Assembly: GCA_913064925.1 (NCBI GenBank)
Contig: CAJYBN010000034.1
Coordinates: 1 to 17,193 of the forward strand
DNA from: an uncultured Peptococcaceae bacterium
GTDB lineage: Bacteria; Bacillota; Desulfotomaculia; Desulfotomaculales; Desulfallaceae
Reading direction: 5' to 3'
DNA: 17,193 nucleotides
Part shown: positions 1 to 7,059 of the stretch, in pieces
Numbering within the stretch: the stretch's first letter is position 1
Layout: each line of letters opens with the position of its first letter
Position numbers and translations under genes: made by a program
Notes under the pieces: generated by a model
What the model saw: the letters and a program-made list of their open reading frames with translations, nothing else
The model's database searches: none
What the model was told of the DNA's origin: nothing

Positions 1-2
1 AT

Positions 3-1379
3 TCCCTGACTGATTTATTGAAAAAAAACCTGTTTTTCTTTGATTCCCTGTCCGTTGCAGAGTTGACTCCCTATGTACACAGGCAGATGCTAAAAGATTA
101 TAACCGCGAGCAAGTGGAGGAAAAGGTTCGCTTGTGCCTGCAACAGCATAACTGTTTTCAGAGCGATGATGGCTATATTTGGGTGCTGCAGCTTGACGGC
201 CTGAGAGAAAACGATCAGTTTTATAATTTGCTGCTCAAGAAGCAAAAACCTTTGAGCTTAAACGAACTGGCTAAAGTAAACAATAAGAAAAAAAAGCGCA
301 AGCCGGTTTCCGAACAGGCAGGGTTAATCAACGACGGTAGGTTCGTCCAACTGGAGAACGGTTTATGGGGGCTGACCGAATGGGAAGTGGAAACGGGCCA
401 CTATTCCCTCAAGCACTTAATAATCAAGGCCCTGAAAATACACCCGACAGGGCTTTCCTTGGCCCAACTTGGGGAACAGGTAGGGACTTGGCGAAAAGTT
501 ACTTTGGATGAAATCAAAGGGGTGCTGAATAAATTCCCTTACTTTGAAGAAATAGGCAACGGGGTCTGGTGTTACAGCAGCGACTTGAAAGTGGTTTATG
601 ACAAACTTCTGAGGCGCTATTTAGGAGCCCTTCAGCGTCAAAGATTGCGCTGGCACAGGGACCGGGAGCGCTGGCGGCGTAAGTATACCAATTTACAAAA
701 GCAACTTACGGAAGTGACGGCGTCTCAGCGGGAGGCTGCCGCCGCGCTGGCTCAACGGCGGGATGATATGACCCGGCTGGAACAAATGGCCACCCAAATG
801 GCCGAAAAAGACCTGCTGTTGGCGCTCAGGAAAAAGGAAATTTACCGTTACAAGGAGCACCTGCAGAAACTTGAAGCCAAAGCCAACAGCATACTGTATC
901 AGTGCCGGTTATGGGTAAAACGAGCCAGGGAGAACGAGGCGGAAAAAAATAATTTACGCGAAGCCTTGCAAAAAAACCAGGCCAGCTTGGAATCTCTCTT
1001 TACTAAATTACAGCAGTATAAGGAAAAAGACCGGGAAAATAAAGCCAAGTTATTGGAAATGAAGGAAAACCACGCTGGTAGAATTGCCGAACTGCAGACG
1101 GAGATTGTTAATTTAAGGCAACAGCTGGAAAGGTTGCGGGAAGCCAAGGAACAGGATGAAAGGATATGGCGCGAGGAAGTCAACGCGTTAAGCGCGGACC
1201 TTAAACATTCCATGGCCGAAGGAGAGAGACTACACCGGTCGCTACGACTGGCCCAGCAAGAAATAACTAGGTTGAAAAACGAGTGTCGGGTGCTGAAAAT
1301 GCAACTGGCGCACCCGCTGGTGCGGGTGCTTGCTCGGTTGGTCGGCAGGATAAGGAAGAATCCTCAACAGGTGATTTAA
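3..1379 (+). CDS. Tandem winged-helix / long coiled-coil protein, 5' end cut off
   Basis: The reading frame is already open at the window edge, and the TTG at 18 has no ribosome-binding site, so the true start is probably upstream. Numbering from that TTG, residues 1-200 look like two or three small winged-helix units, each closing on a short strand pair with a pattern such as NGLWGL (about 114-119) or NGVWCY (about 181-186). This resembles HARE-HTH / RNA polymerase delta-like folds. From about 205 to 430 the protein is almost continuous charged heptad coiled coil, rich in Glu, Lys, Arg, Gln and Leu. A short basic tail follows. There is no signal peptide in the visible part and no membrane segment. 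A DNA-binding or scaffold role is inferred only. I do not recognise a named family, and coiled coils give misleading matches to SMC or myosin-like proteins. Confidence 0.75.
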   Translation, partial: SLTDLLKKNLFFFDSLSVAELTPYVHRQMLKDYNREQVEEKVRLCLQQHNCFQSDDGYIWVLQLDGLRENDQFYNLLLKKQKPLSLNELAKVNNKKKKRKPVSEQAGLINDGRFVQLENGLWGLTEWEVETGHYSLKHLIIKALKIHPTGLSLAQLGEQVGTWRKVTLDEIKGVLNKFPYFEEIGNGVWCYSSDLKVVYDKLLRRYLGALQRQRLRWHRDRERWRRKYTNLQKQLTEVTASQREAAAALAQRRDDMTRLEQMATQMAEKDLLLALRKKEIYRYKEHLQKLEAKANSILYQCRLWVKRARENEAEKNNLREALQKNQASLESLFTKLQQYKEKDRENKAKLLEMKENHAGRIAELQTEIVNLRQQLERLREAKEQDERIWREEVNALSADLKHSMAEGERLHRSLRLAQQEITRLKNECRVLKMQLAHPLVRVLARLVGRIRKNPQQVI

Positions 1380-1628
1380 AAGATACCTAAAGGGATAATT
1401 TTGCGCTTGTAACATTATACAGGCCTGGCTTTATGGTGCAGGAAACGCTGTTGACCACTCCTGGCAAAGCGTAAAGAGCAAAGAGGGGAGGCTCGTGCAC
1501 TGGTGCGCGCTCCGGCTTAAACCGATAAGGGGTCCAATTGCGGGGTCGATTTAGCTTGGGCAAACTTCGTAATTTTTGGGCGCCGAAATCGCCATGCCAG
1601 GTAAAAAAAGCCCGTTTTTATAACGCTG
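1380..1628 (+). promoter_or_regulatory. Structured non-coding leader of unknown class
   Basis: This stretch has no credible gene. On the plus strand it can fold into several stems. One is at 1446-1471 (CGCT paired with AGCG, extended inward through single-base bulges). One is at 1487-1513 (GGAG/CTCC around CGTGCA/TGCGCG). A further pairing brings 1423-1430 together with 1554-1562. An octamer at 1381-1388 (AGATACCT) is the exact complement of 1642-1649, inside the 3' arm of the terminator that follows, so it could act as an anti-terminator. I compared it by eye with cobalamin, c-di-GMP, Moco, SAM, glycine and T-box cores and found no match. It may be a leader for the ASKHA gene, a separate small RNA, or simply 3' untranslated sequence. 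Confidence 0.35.
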
Positions 1629-1660
1629 AAGAGATGCCACGAGGTATCTCTTTTGCATTT
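1629..1660 (+). terminator. Intrinsic terminator upstream of the ASKHA gene
   Basis: AAGAGATGCC (1629-1638) pairs with GGTATCTCTT (1643-1652) around the loop ACGA, giving 10 base pairs with one G-T wobble. A T-rich run follows. It ends either the upstream gene or the structured leader. Confidence 0.7.
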
Positions 1661-1681
1661 TACTGTATTGTGATATATTCA
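1653..1681 (+). promoter_or_regulatory. Weak candidate promoter for the ASKHA gene
   Basis: TTGCAT (1653-1658) and TATTCA (1676-1681) are 17 bases apart, just after the terminator and about 40 bases before the start codon. Both boxes are imperfect. TATATT at 1674-1679 is an alternative -10 box. Confidence 0.3.
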
Positions 1682-1719
1682 TAAGTGTCCAAAGCTTGTT
1701 AAGAGGTGTATATCCGATC

Positions 1720-3300
1720 ATGAACAGCAGTCGTGAAATTATCCTGCAGAACCGGGTTTCTGTTGACATTACCATAGATCCCCTCAGCCGCAAGCGCTAT
1801 GTTGAATTAAAACCGCCCAGTCTGCAGGATAACCAGGCAGACGTGGACAGGCTCTTGAGTGCTTTACGGGATTGCTGCCCCGGACTGCACATGCCGCTCA
1901 ACCTGATGAACAAAACCAGCGAAGTCCTGCGCAGCGCCGACTGGCGGGTAACCGCAACGCTGGCGTGTTTCGGCGATTACTGGTCGGTAATCGATGTTGA
2001 ACCCGGCGACAAAACCGGACACCATTATGGGTTGGCAATCGACTTGGGTACTACCACAGTGGTGGGATACCTGGTGGACTTGACTACCGGGAACATAAAG
2101 CTGGCTGCTGCCGACTACAACGGCCAGGCGCAATACGGAGATGACATATTAACCAGGATATACTTGGCGGGAACGCCGGAGGGCAGGGCGCAGATGAGGG
2201 AAGCCGCAGTAGCTACCTTGAACAAGATAATTGCCCGGCTGGCGAAGGGGGGCGACATCGGACAAACGGACATTAGTGCTGTCGCCGTGGGCGCCAATAC
2301 CACCATGATTCACCTGCTACTGGGGCTCGACCCGTCTCATATTTGCATGGCGCCCTATATACCGGTAGTAAACCGGCCGGGCTATATTAGGGCCGGCGAT
2401 ATTGGCCTACGGGTAAACCCAGAGGCGCCGCTTTACGCGCTGCCAGGGGTAGGTAGTTACGTGGGCGGCGACGTTGTAGGCGGCATTTTAGCGAGCGGGC
2501 TGTACAAAAAACCCGAACTTGCTCTGTTTGTGGATATTGGTACCAACGGGGAAATGGTGCTGGGAAACAACGAGTGGCTGGTGGCCTGTGCCGGGGCAGC
2601 CGGGCCAGCCCTGGAAGGCGGGGTTGCCCGCTGCGGCATGCGGGCAGAGATGGGAGCGGTTTACCAAGTGCGCATTGACCGCCGGACCGGTAAGGTTACT
2701 TACCGTACCATAGCCGATGAAAAACCCGCTGGAATTTGCGGTTCCGGTTTGGTGGATTGCTTGGCCGAGTTGCTTTTGGCGGGGATCATTGACCGGGCCG
2801 GCAAGTTTAAAGGTGACAAATCGGAATTCATCGTGGTACCAGCCTGCGAGTCCGCTACCGGCCGGGATATTACCTTTACCCAGGCCGACATCAACAACAT
2901 CATGCGCACCAAGGGGGCGATAAACGCGGCACTGGAGTACTTGCTGGAAAGCGTGGGGTGCCGTATGGAGGATATTGAAACCTTTTATGCAGCCGGTGCT
3001 TTCGGGCAGCACTTGGATTTGGAATCGGCCGTTACCGTGGGCTTATACCCTGATTTACCCAGGGGAAAAATGATCCGCCTGGGTAACAGTTCCGGAGAAG
3101 GTGCCAGGCTGGCATTAGTATCCGGCCAGGCTAGACATGAAGCCGAGGAAATTTCGCGCAGCATAACTTATTTTGAACTTAACGCCAGCGAAGCTTTTAT
3201 GAATAAATTCGTGGGCAGCAAGTTTTTGCCGCATACCAACCTGGATTATTATCCTACCGTCAAAGAAAAGCTCAAAAAGCGCAGGTTGAACGCGCAATAG
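1720..3300 (+). CDS. ASKHA-domain (DUF4445, RACo/RamA-like) corrinoid-activation-type ATPase lacking a ferredoxin domain
   Basis: The ATG at 1720 is chosen because AAGAGGTG (1701-1708) lies 11 bases upstream; an in-frame TTG at 1696 has no such site. The 526 residues match the middle and C-terminal parts of reductive activators of corrinoid proteins. An N-terminal linker domain holds KPPSLQDN (31-38). An actin-like ATPase domain follows, with a phosphate loop AIDLGTTTVVGY (106-117), SYVGGDVVGG (246-255), VDIGTNGE (271-278), AGPALEGG (294-301) and AGAFG (425-429). The closing KFLPHTNLDYYP (501-512) is typical of the family C-terminus. The family usually carries a [2Fe-2S] ferredoxin domain with a Cys-rich motif before the linker, or in RamA a C-terminal [4Fe-4S] domain; neither is present. 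The known role is ATP-driven reduction of inactive Co(II) corrinoid proteins to Co(I). The target here is unknown, because no corrinoid methyltransferase is adjacent. Confidence 0.88.
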   Translation: MNSSREIILQNRVSVDITIDPLSRKRYVELKPPSLQDNQADVDRLLSALRDCCPGLHMPLNLMNKTSEVLRSADWRVTATLACFGDYWSVIDVEPGDKTGHHYGLAIDLGTTTVVGYLVDLTTGNIKLAAADYNGQAQYGDDILTRIYLAGTPEGRAQMREAAVATLNKIIARLAKGGDIGQTDISAVAVGANTTMIHLLLGLDPSHICMAPYIPVVNRPGYIRAGDIGLRVNPEAPLYALPGVGSYVGGDVVGGILASGLYKKPELALFVDIGTNGEMVLGNNEWLVACAGAAGPALEGGVARCGMRAEMGAVYQVRIDRRTGKVTYRTIADEKPAGICGSGLVDCLAELLLAGIIDRAGKFKGDKSEFIVVPACESATGRDITFTQADINNIMRTKGAINAALEYLLESVGCRMEDIETFYAAGAFGQHLDLESAVTVGLYPDLPRGKMIRLGNSSGEGARLALVSGQARHEAEEISRSITYFELNASEAFMNKFVGSKFLPHTNLDYYPTVKEKLKKRRLNAQ

Positions 3301-3314
3301 ATAGCGGTAAAAAC

Positions 3315-3376
3315 AGGTTGAGCTCAGAGAGCGAAATTTGGCGTGAGCGAAGGTAACGGAAACACATTGTCAACCT
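3315..3376 (+). promoter_or_regulatory. Possible folded RNA element before the cysteine desulfurase gene
   Basis: AGGTTGA (3315-3321) and TCAACCT (3370-3376) are perfect inverted repeats that would close a 48-base loop. A small inner hairpin, GCTC/GAGC, lies at 3322-3332. A strong terminator starts four bases later. This layout (closed aptamer-like domain, then terminator, then gene) resembles a riboswitch, but I recognise no known class. It may instead be the 3' untranslated end of the ASKHA gene. Confidence 0.3.
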
Positions 3377-3379
3377 TTT

Positions 3380-3410
3380 ATCCCGCTTGGGAAAACAAGC
3401 GGGATTTTTT
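3380..3410 (+). terminator. Strong intrinsic terminator
   Basis: ATCCCGCTTG (3380-3389) pairs perfectly with CAAGCGGGAT (3396-3405) around GGAAAA, followed by a T run to 3410. It separates the ASKHA gene from the cysteine desulfurase gene, or attenuates the latter. Confidence 0.9.
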
Positions 3411-3473
3411 CGTATAAGTTGGCGGGTATCTTAAACAATAATAAAAATTAACGAGGAGGGAGGTGCCCGTAAA

Positions 3474-4643
3474 ATGATTTACTTCGATAACGCTGCCACT
3501 TCCTGGCCTAAGCCACAAGAAGTGCTGGACGCCATGCGCTTGTGTTTGGAACAAACGGGAGCTAACCCGGGACGCTCGGGACATCAAATGGCCCTGGCTG
3601 CAGGGCGCTTGGTGGACGAAACCCGGGCTTTAATTGCCGAGTTATTTAATATCCCGCAGCCCGATAGAATAATTTTTACTTTAAACGCCACAGATGCCCT
3701 TAACACGGCCATTAAAGGCATGCTGGAGCAGGGGGATCACGTTATAACAAGTTCCATGGAACATAACTCGGTAACCAGGCCGCTTTACGGCTTGCGCGGA
3801 AGCATAAAGGTGACCAAAATTCGCTGCGCGCCCGACGGTACTTTGGACCCGCAGGAGGTTAAGCGGGCAATAAGGCCTGATACCAGGGCGGTGATTATGA
3901 CCCATGCTTCCAACGTAACCGGTACCATTATGCCTGTGCAGGAAATCGGTGAACTGGCCCGCGAACACGGCCTCATTTTCCTGGTGGACGCGGCCCAGAG
4001 CGCGGGCATTCTGGATATAGACGTGCAAGACATGCAGATTGATTTGCTGGCCATGCCCGGTCACAAGGGGCTAATGGGACCGCCCGGGACAGGGGTTCTT
4101 TATGTGGGGGAGCGGGTTAACCTGAGACCATTTCGCGAAGGGGGTTCCGGCAGCTGGTCGGCGGACGCGGCCCAGCCCGAGGCGCTGCCCGAGAAATACG
4201 AAAGCGGCACGTTAAATACGGTGGGTATTGCCGGCCTTGGCGCGGGCATAAAGTTTATTCGCACCACCGGCCTGGCAAAAATCAGGGAACATGAAAATAA
4301 ACTGGTTCAGAAGTTGCTGGAAGGGCTGCATAACATGCCCGGCATTAAAATATTCGGCCCAGGCCTGGGGGAAGAAAGAGCGCCGGTGGTTTCTTTTTTA
4401 GTGAAAGGCAAGGATTCACAGGCGGTGGGCGGCGCCCTGGACCGCTGGCACAATATCGCCTGCCGGGCCGGGTTGCACTGTGCCCCCGATGCACACCGCA
4501 CGCTAGGTACCTTTAGAAAAAAACTGGTAAGGTTCAGTTTTTCGTACTTCAACCGCGAGGAAGAAATCGATTACGCCTTGCAGTGCTTACGGGAGATCAG
4601 GAAAAGAGACCTTTCCGGCGTGACCGAAGGCTGTAATTGTTAA
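3474..4643 (+). CDS. Cysteine desulfurase family protein (class V aminotransferase fold, PLP-dependent)
   Basis: The ATG follows a very strong ribosome-binding site (GAGGAGGGAGG, ending about 11 bases upstream). The 389 residues have the NifS/SufS fold: N-terminal YFDNAATSWPKP (3-14), the cofactor-stacking His in SMEHNSV (His97), VDAAQSAG (171-178) with Asp172 and Gln175 for PLP, and the Schiff-base lysine in PGHKG (Lys198). ACRAGLHCAP (329-338) places Cys336 where SufS has its persulfide-forming cysteine. These proteins take sulfur from cysteine for Fe-S cluster and other thiol-cofactor assembly. The opening sequence resembles the EF2568-type subfamily, whose exact acceptor is not settled. 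The tail ends Cys-Asn-Cys. No SufU/IscU scaffold gene is adjacent. Clusters would be needed by the activases nearby, but that link is inference. Confidence 0.9.
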   Translation: MIYFDNAATSWPKPQEVLDAMRLCLEQTGANPGRSGHQMALAAGRLVDETRALIAELFNIPQPDRIIFTLNATDALNTAIKGMLEQGDHVITSSMEHNSVTRPLYGLRGSIKVTKIRCAPDGTLDPQEVKRAIRPDTRAVIMTHASNVTGTIMPVQEIGELAREHGLIFLVDAAQSAGILDIDVQDMQIDLLAMPGHKGLMGPPGTGVLYVGERVNLRPFREGGSGSWSADAAQPEALPEKYESGTLNTVGIAGLGAGIKFIRTTGLAKIREHENKLVQKLLEGLHNMPGIKIFGPGLGEERAPVVSFLVKGKDSQAVGGALDRWHNIACRAGLHCAPDAHRTLGTFRKKLVRFSFSYFNREEEIDYALQCLREIRKRDLSGVTEGCNC

Positions 4644-4645
4644 AC

Positions 4646-4673
4646 ACCGCCCGGTTGCCCGGGCGGTACTTGT
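4646..4673. terminator. Bidirectional terminator between convergent genes
   Basis: ACCGCCCG (4646-4653) pairs with CGGGCGGT (4660-4667) around a six-base loop. It lies in the 30-base gap between the convergent cysteine desulfurase and mutase small-subunit genes. The T tracts on both sides are short, so strength is uncertain. Confidence 0.65.
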
Positions 4674-5075
4674 TTAATCGACCTTTACATTGGCGTTGAT
4701 CCATTCTACTATTGTTTCTATGGGCGTGCCCGGCGTGAACAGCTCAGCGGCCCAACCGTTTTCCTTAAGCTTTTTAATATCTGCTTCAGGAATGATCCCT
4801 CCGCCGATGACCAAAATGTCCTCGGCATTATTTTCCTTCAATAGCTCGCAAACCCTGGGGAATAAAGTCATATGAGCACCGCTGAGGATAGACAACCCCA
4901 CCACGTCAACGTCTTCCTGGATGGCAGCTTCCACTATTTGCTCGGGAGTTTGATGTAGCCCGGTATATACCACTTCCATGCCGGCGTCTCTAAGGCCACG
5001 GGCAATTACCCTGGCCCCCCGGTCGTGACCGTCTAGCCCGGGTTTAGCGACCAGTACTCTAATTTTTCTGGCCAT
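4674..5075 (-). CDS. B12-binding small subunit of a B12-dependent acyl-CoA mutase
   Basis: The ATG at 5075 is preceded by AAAGGAGGA; a longer frame reaching 5135 would overlap the large subunit and lacks support. The 133 residues form the Rossmann-like cobalamin domain. LDGHDRG (14-20) is the DxHxxG motif, whose His17 would ligate cobalt in the base-off/His-on mode. LSIL (61-64) is the SxL motif, and GGG (91-93) is the glycine loop around the nucleotide tail. The length matches the separate small subunits of isobutyryl-CoA mutase and of archaeal/Firmicute methylmalonyl-CoA mutase. It starts 28 bases after the large-subunit stop, so the two are almost certainly cotranscribed and form one holoenzyme. 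Methylmalonyl-CoA mutase family membership is secure; the substrate is discussed with the large subunit. Confidence 0.92.
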   Translation of the reverse strand: MARKIRVLVAKPGLDGHDRGARVIARGLRDAGMEVVYTGLHQTPEQIVEAAIQEDVDVVGLSILSGAHMTLFPRVCELLKENNAEDILVIGGGIIPEADIKKLKENGWAAELFTPGTPIETIVEWINANVKVD

Positions 5076-5103
5076 AGGAATCCTCCTTTGCAATTTTTTT
5101 GTT

Positions 5104-6765
5104 TTAAAAGGTCGGTTTTTCCTTATACTCGCCAAATATTTCCTTTAAGGTTTGGATTATCTCGCCCTCGGTGGCGTAAGCCCGAACACATTCAAGAATG
5201 TAGGGAATTAAGTTTTCCGTTCCCTGGGCGGCATTTCGCAGTGCATCCAGCGTTTCCTGCACGCGGATATTGTCGCGCTCGCGCCGCAATTTTTTGACCC
5301 TTTCCACCTGCTTGCGTTCTATTTCCGGATCAATGTATAATATTTCAATGTCCAGTTCTTCGCCGGTGGTAAACTCGTTGACCCCCACCAGGATGCGTTC
5401 CTTGTTATCTATGGCACGCTGGTATTGGTATGCGGCATCGGCTATCTCTTGCTGGAAGAAATTCTGGTCGATGGCCGCCAGGACGCCGCCGCGGCGTTCG
5501 ATTTCTGCAAAGTATTTTTCCGCCTCTTCTTCCATCTTATTGGTCAGCGCTTCCACGTAATACGAGCCCGCCAGGGGATCTATAACGTTGGGTGCGCCGG
5601 TCTCGTAGGCAATGATTTGCTGGGTGCGCAGGGCTATTTGCACCGCTTTTTCGGTGGGCAAGGCCAACACTTCGTCCATGGAGTTGGTGTGCAGGGATTG
5701 GGTTCCTCCCAGCACGGCGGCCAGCGCCTCGTAAGCCGTGCGTACGATATTGTTTTCCGGCTGCTGGGCGGTCAGGCTGCAGCCCGCAGTTTGCGTATGG
5801 AAGCGCAACATCCACGACCGGGGGTTTTTGGCGCCGTATTTTTCTTTCATTCGCCTGGCCCAAATTCTCCTGGCGGCGCGGAACTTGGCGATTTCTTCGA
5901 AGAAATCGATATGCGAGTTAAAAAAGAACGAGAGGCGTGGTGCGAAATCGTCAACATTTAAGCCCGCCTTAATCCCCGCTTCCACATAAGCGAAGCCGTT
6001 TGCCAGGGTGAAAGCCAGCTCCTGAACGGCAGTGGAACCGGCTTCCCGAATATGGTAACCGCTGATGCTGATGGTGTTCCACTTGGGTACGTGCTTGGAT
6101 GCGTAGGCAAAAATGTCGGTAATTAACCGCATGGAGGGCTCGGGGGGGAAGATCCAAGATTTTTGGGCAATATATTCCTTCAGTATGTCATTTTGGATGG
6201 TTCCCGTCAGCTTTTCCGGCGGTACGCCCTGCTTTTCACCGGTGGCGATGTACATGCACCAGAGTATGGATGCGGGCGCGTTGATGGTCATGGAAGTACT
6301 GATTTTGTCCAGGGGGATGCCGTCGAACAGCACTTCCATGTCGGCCAAGCTGTCAATGGCTACACCAACCCGTCCTACTTCCCCCAGCGCGCGCGGGTGG
6401 TCGCTGTCGTAGCCCATGATGGTGGGCATATCGAAAGCCACGCTCAAGCCCGTTTGGCCCTGTTGCAGCAGGAACTTGTACCGCTGGTTTGATTCGTGTG
6501 CGGTGCCGAACCCGGCGAATTGCCGCATGGTCCACAAACGGCCGCGGTACATATTGCGCTGCACGCCCCTGGTAAAGGGGTATTCTCCGGGGAAGCCCAG
6601 GTCTCGCAGGTAATCCAGGTCCTGGACGTCTTCGGGAGTGTAGATGTCGTTAACGGCCATCCCGGAAACGGTTTCAAATTTTATATCCCTGTCTTTCATT
6701 TTGTTTCTTTCAGCCAGCCATTTTTCCCTGGCTGCTTTAATTTCGCTGATTTTCTCACGCGACAT
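5104..6765 (-). CDS. Methylmalonyl-CoA mutase family large (catalytic) subunit, active site of isobutyryl-CoA mutase type
   Basis: The ATG at 6765 has AAAGGGGAG 11 bases upstream; a TTG at 6774 is too close to that site. The 553 residues are the TIM-barrel catalytic subunit of carbon-skeleton mutases. Landmarks are MYRGRLWTMRQFAGFG (72-87), GLSVAFDMPT (106-115), TIQNDILKEYIAQK (189-202), GYHIREAG (236-243) with the substrate-polarising His238, and FRAARRIWAR. In methylmalonyl-CoA mutase, Tyr89 and Arg207 (Propionibacterium numbering) contact the substrate, and Arg207 holds its free carboxylate. Here the same positions read Phe83 and Gln201, as reported for isobutyryl-CoA mutase (Phe80/Gln198). 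The separate 553 + 133 residue subunits also fit IcmA/IcmB, although archaeal-type methylmalonyl-CoA mutases are split the same way. It is cotranscribed with cobO and a MeaB-like fragment. Family certain; substrate unproven. Confidence 0.93.
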   Translation of the reverse strand: MSREKISEIKAAREKWLAERNKMKDRDIKFETVSGMAVNDIYTPEDVQDLDYLRDLGFPGEYPFTRGVQRNMYRGRLWTMRQFAGFGTAHESNQRYKFLLQQGQTGLSVAFDMPTIMGYDSDHPRALGEVGRVGVAIDSLADMEVLFDGIPLDKISTSMTINAPASILWCMYIATGEKQGVPPEKLTGTIQNDILKEYIAQKSWIFPPEPSMRLITDIFAYASKHVPKWNTISISGYHIREAGSTAVQELAFTLANGFAYVEAGIKAGLNVDDFAPRLSFFFNSHIDFFEEIAKFRAARRIWARRMKEKYGAKNPRSWMLRFHTQTAGCSLTAQQPENNIVRTAYEALAAVLGGTQSLHTNSMDEVLALPTEKAVQIALRTQQIIAYETGAPNVIDPLAGSYYVEALTNKMEEEAEKYFAEIERRGGVLAAIDQNFFQQEIADAAYQYQRAIDNKERILVGVNEFTTGEELDIEILYIDPEIERKQVERVKKLRRERDNIRVQETLDALRNAAQGTENLIPYILECVRAYATEGEIIQTLKEIFGEYKEKPTF

Positions 6766-6785
6766 ATTTATCAATACTCCCCTTT

Positions 6786-7031
6786 CTAATGATTTTTTTG
6801 CGCAAGCAGTCGCCGGACCAAATTACGCGCTTCCGTGTAGGGGTCAACCTGGCGGTTAACCAGTTTTTCCAGCAGTTCGGTCATGTTGCCGTTTTGGTTT
6901 AGGTGGTCCCAAAGGTGATTATGCAGTTCTTCTTCTAACATTTCCATCATTTCCATGAATAACCTGTTGCGAACCGCTTTTTGCAGCTGGCCGCTCCGGC
7001 TGGCATGGAGTTTCCCGATGTCCAGCGTCAT
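6786..7031 (-). CDS. Small helical protein resembling the MeaB/ArgK C-terminal dimerisation region
   Basis: The ATG at 7031 follows GGGAG at a usable distance. The 81-residue product is predicted mostly helical: a Met/Glu-rich stretch LFMEMMEMLEEEL (24-36), then LLEKLVNRQ, then VDPYTEARNLVRRLL (62-76). MeaB/ArgK GTPases that load and protect B12 mutases commonly end in this pattern: a long helix, a short linker, then a (D/S)PYxAAxxLL helix. The GTPase part (Walker A, switch motifs) is completely absent. The gene lies between cobO (28-base gap) and the mutase large subunit (about 20-base gap), so it is probably cotranscribed. I infer a mutase partner or assembly factor. Similarity was judged by eye on a short helical sequence, so this could be an unrelated helical protein. 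Confidence 0.7.
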   Translation of the reverse strand: MTLDIGKLHASRSGQLQKAVRNRLFMEMMEMLEEELHNHLWDHLNQNGNMTELLEKLVNRQVDPYTEARNLVRRLLAQKNH

Positions 7032-7059
7032 GCCATCCGCTCCCGTTTAGAATTCACAT

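Noticed and set aside
1420..1560. Known riboswitch (c-di-GMP-I, Moco or cobalamin) in the ASKHA leader
   Set aside because: A stretch near 1510-1525 looks a little like the c-di-GMP-I core, but the obligatory GGGACGCAAAGC-type segment, B12 box and other signatures are missing.
2488..3012. Long minus-strand frame of 174 residues inside the ASKHA gene
   Set aside because: It is antisense to a clearly conserved coding region, shows no motif and is a shadow of the high-scoring plus-strand gene.
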